Assembly: GCA_949128115.1 (NCBI GenBank)
Contig: CASBRS010000019.1
Coordinates: 123,501-187,500, forward strand
Length of the DNA stretch: 64,000 bases
Direction: 5' to 3'
Source of the DNA: Anaspis maculata
Taxonomy: Eukaryota; Arthropoda; Insecta; Coleoptera; Scraptiidae
Below the pieces are notes generated by a model. That model was given only the letters and a program-made list of their open reading frames with translations. It was not told the origin of the DNA and did no database searches. The stretch's first letter is position 1. The number at the start of each line of letters is the position of its first letter. Shown piece after piece: positions 23,068-34,234 of the stretch. The translations under genes and the position numbers were made by a program.

Positions 23068-23752
23068 CCTTTTTATACTGATATAAGTCGTAGAGCTCAT
23101 CCAGAGCAACAATTTCATGCAAGAAAATCAGCTCGCACTAGGTTTCCCGGGGGTTAAAACTCACCCCAAACACTAAGTTGTCACCTAGAAACGGAGGTTC
23201 GCATAAAGTACCCACACAAAAAAAATGTTTTTCGGGAACGCAAATTGTGATCCTTTTTATACTGATATAAAGTCGTGGAGCTTATCCGGAGCAACAATTT
23301 CATGCAAGAAAATCAACTCGCACTAGGTTTCCCGGGGGGTGAAACTCACCCCAAATACTAAGTTGTCACCTAGAAACGGAGATTCGCATAAAGTGCCCAC
23401 ACAAAAATATTGTTTTTTCGGGAACGCAAATTGTGATCCTTTTTATACTGATATAAGTCGTAGAGCTCATCCAGAGCCACAATTTCATGCAAGAAAATCA
23501 ACTCGCACTAGGTTTCCCGGGGGTTAAAACTCACCCCAAACACTAAGTTGTCACCTAGAAACAGAGACTCGCATAAAGTGCCCACAAAAAAAAATTGTTT
23601 TATGAGTCGTAGAGCTCATCCAGAGCAACAAGTTCATGCAAGGAAATCAACTCGCACTAGGTTTTCCGGGGGTTAAAACTCACCCCAAACACTAAGTTGT
23701 CACCTAGAAACGGAGATTCGCATAAAGTGCCCACACAAAAAAATTGTTTTTT
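23068..23752. repeat. 186-bp satellite array, continuation after the nested insert
   Basis: Unit starts lie at 23087, 23272, 23457 and 23606. The last interval is again the 149-bp unit (with ATTGTTTTATGAGTCG), matching the 18829 unit, so these four units complete the second higher-order repeat begun at 19015. Confidence 0.93.
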
Positions 23753-24320
23753 CGGGGAGTATAAGAAGGATCACAATTTGCGTTCCCGAAAAAACAATTT
23801 TTTTGTGTGGGCACTTTATGCGAATCTCCGTTTCTAGGTGACAACTTAGTGTTTGGGGTGAGTTTTAACCCCCGGGAAACCTAGTGCGAGTTGATTTTTT
23901 TGCATAAAATTGTTGCTCTGGATGAGTTCTACGACTTATTATCAGTATAAAAAGGATCACAATTTGCGTTCCCGAAAAAACAATTTTTTTGTGTGGGCAC
24001 TTTATGCGAATCTCTGTTTCTAGGTGACAACTTAGTGTTTGGGGTGAGTTTTAACCCCCGGGAAACCTAGTGCGAGTTGATTTTCTTGCATGAAATTGTT
24101 GCTCTGGATGAGCTCTACGACTTATATCAGTATAAAAAGGATCACAATTTGCGTTCCCGAAAAAACAATTTTTTTGTGTGGGCACTTTATGCGAATCTCT
24201 GTTTCTAGGTGACAACTTAGTGTTTGGGGTGAGTTTTAACCCCCGGGAAACCTAGTGCGAGTTGATTTTCTCGCTTGAAATTCTTGCTCTGGATGAGCTC
24301 TACAACTTACGTTTATATAA
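23753..24320. repeat. 186-bp satellite array, inverted right block
   Basis: Three units in the opposite orientation (CTCTACGACTT-type marks near 23926, 24111 and 24296), preceded by a switch point, CGGGGAGTATAAGAAGG. The outermost unit carries the same end variant (TACAACTTACGTTTATAT) as the outermost left unit at 17560. Confidence 0.92.
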
Positions 24321-25071
24321 AAGTGATCACAATTTGCGTTCCCGAAGAAATGATTGCTGAATTATTATTTCGATTGTCGAGATGATTCAAATAATTATTA
24401 AGAAAAGAAAAATTAAGTTTAGTTATTTCGATTGATGAGTTTGTGTGAAAGCACAAACGGGTGCCATAATCTTGCCATGCTTTATTGAGGTTTTCTATAT
24501 TCCTTTATGCCGAATACATCAACTAGAGGCATGCACGTATGAATCTTGATCTGTGGTGCGCCACTGGGCGTTCGGCAATCTTCGGTAAAATTTCTGCTAT
24601 CTCAAGTTTGCTGTCTTCACACCGGTTCTTAGAAATTTGTTTCTTTTTGTTATGTTTTCAAAGTTACCTTTATGTCTATAAGTTTAAGATTCAGAATTGT
24701 TATTTTAGTTATACATATAAGTACTTTTGTTCTTGGAATTGTTTGTTTAGGTATTAAAATTATTTGTTAGTGTCTGTCTACCTATTTTATTGTTTTTATT
24801 TCATTGACCCATGAACCATTATTTTGTATTCACTTTTTTTAACATTTTCAGGAAAATTCTAGGGAACTTCGGGGTTTTTAGGAAAATTCTAGGGAAATTT
24901 TGTGTTTTTTGGGGGAATTCTGGGGAAATTTGGAACCACGAGTTCTAGGGAAATTCTAGGGAATTTCTCAGAATTTCAACAGGGAAAATTTTTATTCATC
25001 TGGCATCTGGCAACACTGCCACACCACACAATCCACACAATCAAAAAATTTCAAAATTAGGCGGACGAATG

Positions 25072-25224
25072 TGTAATGTCCAAGATAGGTGCGCATCGTC
25101 ACGTACGGCCAGTGGTGGCGCACGTAGGCCCTGCGCCCTGCGCCACATACTCCGTCTCCGATCGTCGTCGTGTGGAGTTGTATTTGAAATGTATCGTTCA
25201 TAAGAGTGTGAATAAATTGTTACA
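25072..25224 (+). mobile_element. short LTR, + orientation
   Basis: TGTAATGTCC...TTGTTACA, 153 bp, with an AATAAA 12 bp before its end. It is closely similar to the inverted copy at 25744-25899 and to a partial copy at 9275-9342. Confidence 0.65.
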
Positions 25225-25226
25225 TG

Positions 25227-25720
25227 TTAAATCCGTAATAGCTTATTGCTAATCGCTCCTCCTCCGCTCCTGTTCAAGACTCTTACCGGCTTCATACCAG
25301 ACACAAACTTGTCCGTGAGAATTGCTACTAGGTTCGAAAACTCGCAGTTAGCTGCCAATCCACGTAGTCGGGCGTACCATTCTGCAGCGCTTTCATCCGT
25401 GGTCTGGGCTGCACGATAGAAGTCGATTCTCTCCCAATAAACATCAACTTGCGGGCTGTAGTGATTCTTCAATGTGGTAGCGATTTCTTCGACGGTTCTT
25501 CCTTCGAGTCTTTCAGGAAAAGATAAGTTTTTCACTGTTCTATGAACTTCTTCCGATAATCGTCCCAGGAGCTGTGCTGACTTTTTCTTCTTTCGATATG
25601 CCTTGAGCGACGCAAAAAATCTTCAATCTTTCCGAGAAAATTACGAAATCATCCTGTGGCCTGTATATTCCCAATATACTAGTGTCGATTCCAGATGCCA
25701 TACTTCTAATGCCACGATGC
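25227..25720 (-). pseudogene. Ty3/gypsy-like gag fragment
   Basis: Gag is the structural protein that packages retrotransposon RNA. On the minus strand, the part nearer 25720 (SGIDTSILGIYRPQDDFVIF) and the longer frame 25227-25535 (EIATTLKNHYSPQ, ESAAEWYARLRGLAANCEF, FVSGMKP) match the capsid core layout of Ty3-like gag. The two parts are in different frames. The C-terminal end stops at the adjacent + strand LTR. No protease or pol is present. It is a short inactive remnant; the assignment rests on motif pattern only. Confidence 0.75.
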
Positions 25721-25743
25721 CTCTTCTTGACTCTAATTTAACA

Positions 25744-25899
25744 TGTAACAATTTATTCACACTTATGGACGATACATGTCAAATACAACTCCACACGACG
25801 GCGATTGGAGACGGAGTGTGTGGCGCAGGGCCTACGCGTGCCACATGGCGTGCCACCACTGGCCGTACGTGACGATGCGCACCTATCTTGGACATTACA
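25744..25899 (-). mobile_element. short LTR, - orientation
   Basis: 156 bp, TGTAACA...CATTACA on the + strand, the reverse complement of the 25072 copy with scattered changes and a CGCCATGTGGCA insertion. It lies upstream of the gag fragment on the minus strand, as a 5' LTR would. Confidence 0.65.
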
Positions 25900-26139
25900 C
25901 ATCTTTTGCAAGAGTTGCATACAACAAAAGACAAATTCGGCAGCGATTAGGAGTACAATCAAACAAACGACGGAAATTTTCCAAGCACATCGTATAATCG
26001 GTCTCATACATCGTCGAAGAATTCTATCGAAAGTTCTTTACTTTTGTTGCGGAGGCTCATGAACATGTCCAAGCAACAAGCAGGATAATAGATAAGATGG
26101 CATTCTGAGAAGATTCGCTTCTTACATATTCATGATTGG

Positions 26140-27020
26140 ACGACCGTTAAATTTTTAAAAATGGTCCTGAAATTATTGAAGAAGAATTGCGAACTGGTGA
26201 GCTGGGAAAACATCTACATGATAGAAATTTGACTTCTGCAGTTTGGATTAGCGAGGTTGCCACAAGGGTAACTGATAAAGTGCAATACGACCCAAAAACT
26301 AACCAGTTAGTTGGCTTTGCTTTACCACTGCAAGCAAATGGTATGCCTATAACGGAGGCTTTCATAGCGACTTCTGTCATAGCTATTGAAGACTATATGA
26401 TTACTGTTCCGACTGCTTCCTCAATATACGCAATAATGGCGCGGCCACCTTTACATCTTTACAGCAGAAGACGTTCCTAAACGCTGGGAGTACATAAAAA
26501 CAGAATTGTCGAAGGTTGGTATTGAGATCTTAGGATTCAGTTCAGACGGCGATTCTTGATTACTGGCAACAATGGAAAATAAAAGCGGCATATTGAGAAG
26601 AAATCAAACTTCTAGTCAAACCAAGAACGATACCAAGAATAAAAGCAAGAGATGTAGGAACAGAAAATGTGACGTGAACGAGGTATACTCGGAGGTTTTG
26701 AATTTGAATGACGGTCCTCTGGAAGAATGCAGTGACGAAAATGAGCACGAAATGATGAAATGTCCTTGGTTTGACTGTAAAGAGGCAATTGATTATGATG
26801 TTGTACAAGATACCACACACATTGGCACCAAGTTGCGGAATCGGTTTATAAAACCCAACATACATTTGACGTTAGATGATCAGTCAATTATTGCAGGTCA
26901 TCTTAAACTACCTATTGAACAAGAATCAAAAGATTTGCATGAAAACGTGATCGAATGTATGGAACCAACCTATACCTGGCACGGAAGCTACCTGTGCTTT
27001 TCTAAAAATGGTAGAATACT
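26140..27020 (+). pseudogene. decayed transposase-like protein gene (unnamed family)
   Basis: Two pieces in different frames look like parts of one protein. The first (26187-26480) has SAVWISEVATRVTDKVQYDP, KTNQLVGFALPL and ANGMPI. It is followed, out of frame, by KRWEYIKTELSKVGIEILGF and SSDGDS near 26480-26560. The second (26572-27054) has DVVQDTTHIGTKLRNRFIKP. I recall this motif order from uncharacterised, multi-copy proteins in several invertebrate genomes; the two acidic motifs (SSDGDS and QDTTH) would suit a DDE-type nuclease, which is inference. A stop after SSDGDS and frame changes make it inactive. The N terminus is not identifiable. Confidence 0.6.
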
Positions 27021-27054
27021 GTCATCATTACTTCATATCTGGACAAAGACATGA

Positions 27055-27539
27055 CCCCTCTTAGTCCAGTCAAAATAGGTTTCAACCGGGAAGAAATCCG
27101 AAAGTTGACGAAATTTAGTGGATCGATGTAGAATTTAACGTAGAATAACATACTGATATTCCCGAAAATTCCAAGGCTTGGCTTTCCTCTAGGGCCAATA
27201 AAAGAGCACCATTCTTGAAAAGATAAGTTGATGGATTGAAAAAGTCAATAAGATGTTGATCAATCTTGTCAAAGTGATGTTTGCTCTGCTAGACTGCCGT
27301 TTTAATTCAAGTGTTGGGTCATATTTTGACACTGACACATTCTTCTCGTTCTGGTTTGTTTTGAAAACGCCGTTAGGCCGTTAGGAATTATTTCGATAAT
27401 GAGAAGTGTTGAGAGCTGAAATCGGAAGAATATACAGTTGAAAAAATGACCAAGGAGGACGCAGGTCCAGCGGAGGGTGTGGTTTCGTCGCAAGTGTTCC
27501 TGCAGCCTGGGCTTGCCGCACCCTGTAAAAGTAAGGGGA
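27055..27539. other. no gene recognised
   Basis: Unremarkable AT-rich sequence after the transposase-like remnant. No long frame, inverted repeat or RNA gene seen. Confidence 0.4.
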
Positions 27540-27965
27540 ACCACCTTGCAGATTGTGATACAAGCACAAAATTTGGTACACTTACTCTTCAAAGTACTCC
27601 AACACATATTAATTTACTCAGATATTCATTTTTTTTGTTAGGATTGTGATAATTATTTTCCTTTCGCCATTCTTGTAATAAGGTTTGTACCTTAGATACA
27701 ATAAATTTATTTGATTTTGATTTGATTTGATACTCCGAACAAGACTGGGGATGGTGCCCAGCCGAATTTTTCCCAAGAGGGCTCTTCCAGAGGCGCTATG
27801 TTGTCCCTGGAGCCCTAAGGTCTATCTTCGAAACAGCAAGTGATATCGAGATACTTCAAACTTCTTTTTCATTGAAGTTACTCGCAGGTGATAAATAAAA
27901 ATTGTATGATGTATGAACTCATTTGAACCTCCCGCTCACCAATGGCCTACCTTTCAGGGGTAAAA
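27540..27965. repeat. inverted copy of the about 340-bp repeat
   Basis: Bases 27540-27600 and 27730-27965 are the reverse complement of the unit that is tandem at 28805-29815 (shared: TTTGGTACACTTACTCTTCA, ACAAGACTGGGGATGG, CTACCTTTCAGGGGTAAA). It is interrupted by a LINE tail at about 27603-27727. Confidence 0.72.
27603..27727 (+). mobile_element. LINE 3'-end fragment with (ATTTG)n tail
   Basis: About 125 bp ending AATAAATTTATTTG then ATTTTG/ATTTG repeats, inserted in the inverted repeat unit with a TACTCC duplication on both sides. It is consistent with a severely 5'-truncated retrotransposition. Confidence 0.62.
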
Positions 27966-28027
27966 TTGGGAATACTGTCAGTGGGGGTTTTTAGTCCGGT
28001 GGTTAGTCGTCCCAACCTTGCTTTTCT

Positions 28028-28600
28028 AAGCACAGCATTGAGATTTGTCACAGTTGAAGTACATACCCATATCTTACTTCCAAGAAGTGGTGCCCAAATG
28101 GCACTATTTGCAGACGCCGTATACAGGGTGTTCAATGATACAAAAATTGCAACTTGTTAACTAAAAGAGTTGGATCCATGAAAGTCACCATGTAGGTTCA
28201 CAATTCAATGCTTGTTAAGATGCCTAAATATCGTCTAAATATCTTCAGCTGTTCCTGAAAAATCCTAAAATTAGTGGTCAGTTCCATGAAAATTTACATT
28301 TTTTAATAAATCAGTGATTTTTGAAGATATTCGATCGAAATTCAGTAATCCCATGAAGAGTGAAGTCAAAAATGGAATGCCGTGTGTTGCCGTCGTCCCC
28401 ATATACTATTTTCAGAAAATTTGACAGTTAACTGTTTTTCTCCTCACTGTCCGGTGGTAACCCGTACCAACCTTGCACTTTTGAGCATTGAGATTTAGCA
28501 CAGTTGAAGTAAATACCCATACCTTACTTTCAAGAAGTGGTGCCCAGATGGCACTACTTGCAGACGCCTTATACAGGGTGTTCAATCATGCGAAAATTCC
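28028..28600. repeat. direct duplication, about 110 bp, 455 bp apart
   Basis: CATTGAGATTT...CACAGTTGAAGT through GCAGACGCC...TATACAGGGTGTTCAAT occurs at 28032-28140 and 28487-28592, with about 10% differences. The intervening DNA has no gene. Confidence 0.75.
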
Positions 28601-28804
28601 GAATTTCGGTGAACAAGTTGGAATTTTTGTGCTCTTGGAGAAAACAAGAAATTCAGGATAGAAGTGGAATGGGCATCTGAGCACCATTTTCACTTCCAAC
28701 GCCATTCATTTCTGCCGAAATCAAGGACGACATGAGAATGATGCAAAACCTCGTGGTAACCTTGTTTCTAATAGGTACTCCTGAGCCACTAGCGTAACTA
28801 TGTT

Positions 28805-29815
28805 TCACTTTTTGACCCTGAAAGATAAGCAAATGCTGAGTGGAAGGCTGAGATGCGTTCATGCAATCTTCATCAATCACCTATAAATAAATACGCTCAG
28901 GAGGAAGTTTTCAGCCCGTCGATATCGCTTGCCATTGCAAAGATATCCAATCCAGTAAACTTTACGATGGCTGTCGAACGACAATTAGAGGATAAATCTG
29001 ACTTTGCATCATCCCCAGCTTTGTTTGGCGGTAGGTACTATGGAGAGTGCATAAACCAAAGTTCCCGTTTACATCAAAAAGGACAAGATATATGCGTATT
29101 TTAGCTCTTAGCTCCCGAAATATAGTAGTCACTAGGTTATTTTTCAATTTAGCCCCTGAAAGTTGGACAACCGGTGAACGGGAGGTTCAGATGAGTTCAT
29201 ATAGCCTTCATTTGTGACCTGAAAGTTTCTACAATCAAGAAGAACTTTTTAGAATGTCGATATCACTTGCCGTTTCGAACATATGCCGTAGGGCTCCAGA
29301 GACATTTGACGGGCCCCAGTACAGCTCTTGGGGCACGAATTCAGCTGGACACCATGTCCAGTTTTGTTCCAGGTACTTCGAAGAGTAAGTGTACCAAATT
29401 TCGTGGTTGTATCAGAAAGCGCTAGATATAAGCACATCGGCCTTTAACGACCAAATGAAATAGCCTCCACTGACAGATTTCTCAATTTTACCCCTGAAAG
29501 GTAGGCAACTGGTGAACGAGAGGTTCAAATGAGTTCATACAATCTGTATTGATTACCTACGAGTGGCTTCAGTTAAAAGGAAGTTTGGAGTATATCGATA
29601 TCACTTGCCGTTTCAAAGATAGATCTTAGAGCCCTAGGGACAACATAGCGGCCCTAGTACAGCCCCCATGGGAAAAATTCGGCTGGGCACTATCCCCAGT
29701 CTTGTTCGAAGTACTTTGAAGAGTAAGTTTACCAAATTTGGTGCTTGTATCACAATTTACAAGGTAGGAACATATTTTGACCCTTAGCGCCCGCAATATA
29801 AGAACTAGATATGTA
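28805..29815. repeat. degenerate tandem array, three units of about 330-340 bp
   Basis: Each unit runs CCCTGAAAG(T/G)T...GAACG(G/A)GAGGTTCA, then GTCGATATCACTTGCC, then GGGCCCCAGTACAG, then a GAAGAGTAAGT block and ends near GCGCCCGCAATATA. The units start near 28815, 29150 and 29485; similarity is moderate, so the array is old. Confidence 0.72.
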
Positions 29816-31474
29816 AATCCACTCTCTGTTCCAGGGTCGTAATCTGTGATCCTGGCCGTAAGAAAGCGGCTGAGGTCAGTGAGAGAACCTGCGACCTGCC
29901 GGCGACGCATCCCCAGAATGACAATTTGACCACACAGCGTAGTTTAAGTGAAGGTTCCATGTCATACGGACACAAATTTGAACGTAACCTTCCTTGTATC
30001 AAAATGACAATAGCCGCGTTCGGATATTACGTCGGATCGATCTGAGAGCTCTGAATCGTTCGAATATTGCAAACCGACGAGCCAGAGCAAGATCTGTACC
30101 GTTCGAATATTTAGTCCAGGACCGATTTGAAATGAGGTAGACATCTTTGATATAAAGCTGAGTTTTTGCAGAGACATTTGGAAGCATGTTCTTATTCACC
30201 AAAAAAAAGTCCCCAAGTGTCCCGTTGGCGCTAGCCGAGTTATGGGGTAAAAACCGCCCCTAAAAGTGACACGGGCTGGTTTTTCTCATTTTTCTGCCAA
30301 ACGGTCACTTGCACGTAAAATAAGTATAGGACTCAAAATATTCTCCACTAAATTCTGCATCGAAAAGGTTCTATCAACCACCTGTCTAGGTCTCACCCAA
30401 TTCGCGTAAACAGCGGTTGAAGTGGGGGGTAGTTTCAAGCGCGTCACGAGAAATTTATGTAACGCTGTGTTTCAAGGTAGATATCTGATAAATGGCTGAT
30501 CTGACAAAAAAGCCGTTTTGAACGAAATTGTTCATCATCATGTTCTGCACACGATGCATGAGTTTTCAATCCCTTTGGAAAAATTTTTTTGGGTTATATC
30601 ACAAGAAAGTGCCCTATATGCAATGCAGAAATTTCAAATAAATTGAAATTTCACAATCGCTTTTGGTCCTAAAAGGCCGCTCTTTGACACTGGTCATCAC
30701 TGATATATTCTGAGTCAAATAAAAAAAGTCCCCGCCCGTCCTCTCCACATTAACCAAGTTTTGAGGGGGTAAACCACCCTTGAAGTGACTTCCAACTGGT
30801 TTTTCTCAATTTTCGGCTAAACGGTTGCTCAAATGCAAAATTGATAGATGACCGAAAATATTCCTGAGTAAATTTTGCATCGAAAAGGTCGAATACACTA
30901 TTCAGCTAACTTCCACCCAGCTCTTGCAATCACCGTTCGAAGTTTTACAAGTTCGAAGAGCGCGATTTAGACACCCGCTCCGACGCCGCTTAATAGCGGA
31001 TATCTCAAAAACGGCTTGTTGTAGAATAAAAATGGAAGAGGTTTAATTTATAGGGCAAAATATGTTTCATGAGGTGCGGGTTATGATTTTTAGTTTTACG
31101 GATGATATGAATGAGTTTCAGCGGTTCCTAAATCGTCTCCCAAATAAGAAAAATTAAAAATTCCCTGGCTATGTGCCTGTTAAACACAGATTTTTTTGTA
31201 ACTGATCAATATATAAATTTTAAATTGCCCATCGCTGAATTGGCAAAGAATTGTGCATCGAATGAAGTTTTGTTCATTTGGCTGGTCTCAACCTAAGCGG
31301 TGCAAAACACGTACAAAGTTTAGGGTAATTCCGAACACGCAGAGAAAAACTTGTATAACTCCGTCTATAGAAGCGTGTATCTCAAAACTGGCTGGTTTAA
31401 CAGAAAAATGCATTAAGAAAGAATTGATAGAGTGGAGTGTCCTCTACAAGAGGCATATCTTGTTTTCTCTCTAG

Positions 31475-31890
31475 TTCAAAAATTTCATGAGCTACGCTCG
31501 TTTTTCATAAGAATCTCGGAGGAAATAGATATTTCCCGCTGGGTTTTGCATTCTGCCCTTTTACAATGAATTATATATATTTCAAATGTCTAGAACAATA
31601 ATTTCCATTTAGGGTATCACAAAAATGGTGACTAGCAATGAAATAATAATAATACTAATAATAATAATAATGATAGTAGGGGAGTGTGGGGTACATTCGG
31701 CCCTTTCATGAGCTACGCTCGTTTTTCATAAGAATCTCGGAGGAAATAAAGATTTCCCGCTGGGTTTTGCATTCTGCCCTTTTACAATGAATTATATATA
31801 TTTCAAATGTCTAGAACAATAATTTCCATCAAGGGTATCACAAAAATGATGACTAGCAATGAAATAATAATAATACTAATAATAATAATG
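31475..31890. repeat. direct duplication within the foldback arm
   Basis: A segment of about 190 bp from TTCATGAGCTACGCTCG to the AATAATAATACTAATAATAA tract occurs at 31483-31675 and again at 31706-31890. The right arm has it only once, so the duplication arose after the palindrome formed. Confidence 0.82.
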
Positions 31891-34079
31891 ATAGTAATGG
31901 TAACAACACAAATTTAAAAAAAAAACTGGATTTCTCAAGTCCACCGAGGACAGCATCCATCAAGGCTGTAAAAAACAACGTATTCGAATTGTCATATTGT
32001 GCACTGATTTATCAAGAATAAGAACAATCATATTTGATTCGAAGGACAATGACGTGAACGTGTTATTGGAAAATCAGTGTAGTGTAGGTACATCACTCAT
32101 TCAGCATTCAGCACAGTGCTGGAAGAGCAGTACTGTGCTGGATGCCACCTGGAAATAAAGTCAATTTATTATTATTATTATCATTAATGTTATTATGACA
32201 ATTCAAAGGCGTCTTTTTCCACAGCCTTCGGCTGCTGTACTCGGTGGACTTAAGAAAACCAGTTTTTTTTTTAATTTGTGTTATTACCATTAGGTACTAT
32301 CATTATTACTATTATTAGTATTATTATTATTTCATTGCTAGTCACCATTTTTGTGATACCCTAAATGGAAATTATTGTTCTAGACATTTTAAATATATAT
32401 AATTCATTGTAAAAGGGCAGAATGCAAAACCCAGCGGGAAATATCTATTTCCTCCGAGATTCTTATGAAAAACGAGCGTAGCTCATGAAATTTTTGAACT
32501 AAAGAGAAAACAAGATATGCCTCTTGTAGAGGACACTCCACTCTATCAATTCTTTCTTGATGCATTTTTCTGTTGAACCAGCCAGTTTTGAGATACACGC
32601 TTCTATAGACGGAGTTATACAAGTTTTTCTCTGCGTGTTCGGAATTACTCTAAACTTTGTACGTGTTTTGCACCGCTTAGGTTGAGACCAGCCAAATGAA
32701 CAAAACTTCATTCGATGCACAATTCTTTGCCAATTTAGCGATGGGCAATTTAAAATTTATATATTGATCAGTTACAAAAAAATCTGTGTTTAACAGGCAC
32801 ATAGCCAGGGAATTTTTAATTTTTCTTATTTGGGAGACGATTTAGGAACCGCTGAAACTCATTCATATCATCCGTAAAACTAAAAATCATTACCCGCACC
32901 TCATGAAACATATTTTGCGTATAAATTGAACCTCTTTCATTTTTATTCTACAACAAGCCGTTTTTGAGATATCCGCTATTAAGCGGCGTCGGAGCGGGTG
33001 TCTAAATCGCGCTCTTCGAACTTGTAGAACTTCGAACGGTGATTGCAAGAGCTGGGTGGAAGTTAGCTGAATAGTGTATTCGACCTTTTCGATGCAAAAT
33101 TTACTCAGGAATATTTTCGGTCATTAATCAATTTTGCATTTGAGCAACCGTTTAGCCGAAAATTGAGAAAAACCAGTTGGAAGTCACTTCAAGGGTGGTT
33201 TACCCCCTCAAAACTTGGTTAATGTGGAGAGGACGGGCGGGGACTTTTTTTATTTGACTCAGAATATATCAGTGATGACCAGTGTCAAAGAGCGGCCTTT
33301 TAGGACCTTAAGCGATTGTGAAATTTCAATTTATTTGAAATTTCTGCATTGCATATAGGGCACTTTTTCGTGATATAACCCAAAAAAAATTTTCCAAAGG
33401 GATTGAAAACTCATGCATCGTGTGCAGAACATGATGATGAACAATTTCGTTCAAAACGGTTTTTTTGTCAGATCAGCCATTTATCAGATATCTACCTTGA
33501 AACACAGCGTTACATAAATTTCTCGTGACGCGCTTGAAACTACCCCCCACTTCAACCGCTGTTTACGCGAATTGGGTGAGAGTTAGACAGGTGGTTGATA
33601 AAACCTTTTCGATGCAGAATTTAGTGGAGAATATTTTGAGTCCTATACTTATTTTACGTGCAAGTGACCGTTTGGCAGAAAAATGAGAAAAACCAGCACC
33701 GTGTCACTTTTAGGGGCGGTTTTCACCCCATAACTCGGCTAGCGCCAACGGGACACTTGGGGACTTTTTTTTGGTGAATAAGAACATGCTCCCAAATGTC
33801 TCTGCAAAAACTCAGCTTTATATCAAAGATGTCTACCTCTACCATATAAAATTATCAAACGGTCCTGGACTATATTACCTCGCAGAGGCCTCCGAGCACG
33901 CTCGGTTTCGTCGGAGGTTTTTGACCGAGCTCCCAGATATTTTTTGACGCATGTCACTTTGACTTGTCACGCATGTATGTGCTTGCGTCTCCGAACATTT
34001 TCGAAATCGTTTATTTACTAAAAATGAACAAAAAACCCAGGAACCAGCTTTGGCACAACTAACAGGGTAAATGAATGTC

Positions 34080-34234
34080 TAAAGTGGCTCATACACTACG
34101 CATGCAAGCACGCGAGCAAGCACGTTCAGGTAAGTCTGCGCTCAGTTTTGACACATACACACTGATACTTGTACGCGAGCCTAGGCCTGTGCAGTCAAGT
34201 CTTAGCACTTGCATGCGTGTGTATGGGCCACTTA
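34080..34234. mobile_element. 155-bp MITE
   Basis: Terminal inverted repeats TAA(A)GTGGC(T/C)CATACAC continue through GCATGCAAG to about 30 bp. It lies within the extra sequence of the foldback's right arm. The target duplication is unclear. Confidence 0.7.

Larger units (their letters stand above)
17256..24626. mobile_element. FoldBack/Mutator-like element with satellite-built arms
   Basis: The left end ACCGGTGTGAAGACAGC is repeated inverted at the right end (GCTGTCTTCACACCGGT). Flanking 9-bp duplications TCTTAGAAA lie at 17247-17255 and 24627-24635. About 300 bp of unique arm is followed on each side by copies of a 186-bp satellite: 15 in the left orientation and 3 in the right. The polarity flips at about 23752. 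Long inverted repeats made of tandem units plus a 9-bp duplication are the hallmarks of Drosophila FB elements, which are related to Mutator. No transposase frame remains. The other FoldBack-like element at 19561 sits within its left arm. Confidence 0.9.
9351..25018 (+). mobile_element. hAT transposon, 15.7 kb including nested insertions
   Basis: The left end CAGTGTTGCCA and right end TGGCAACACTG are hAT-type terminal inverted repeats. The flanking 8 bp are identical (CCACACCA at 9343-9350 and 25019-25026), the duplication length expected for hAT. Both subterminal regions carry repeated CTAGGGAA/GGGAAATT motifs (9366-9480 and 24850-24990). A broken hAT transposase lies inside. Insertions account for most of the length: a LINE plus the 649-bp copy, a possible LTR region, a 1.7 kb Mutator-like element in the transposase, and the 7.4 kb FoldBack-like element after it. 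The original hAT would have been only a few kilobases. Confidence 0.93.

Noticed and set aside
17572..24300. Centromeric satellite
   Set aside because: Only 18 monomers, bounded by transposon ends with a 9-bp duplication; there is no evidence of a centromere-scale array here.
9343..25026. Treating the LTR fragment at 9275 and sequence after 25026 as one LTR split by the hAT
   Set aside because: The bases after the right duplication do not continue the LTR as seen in the other two copies, so continuity is not supported.
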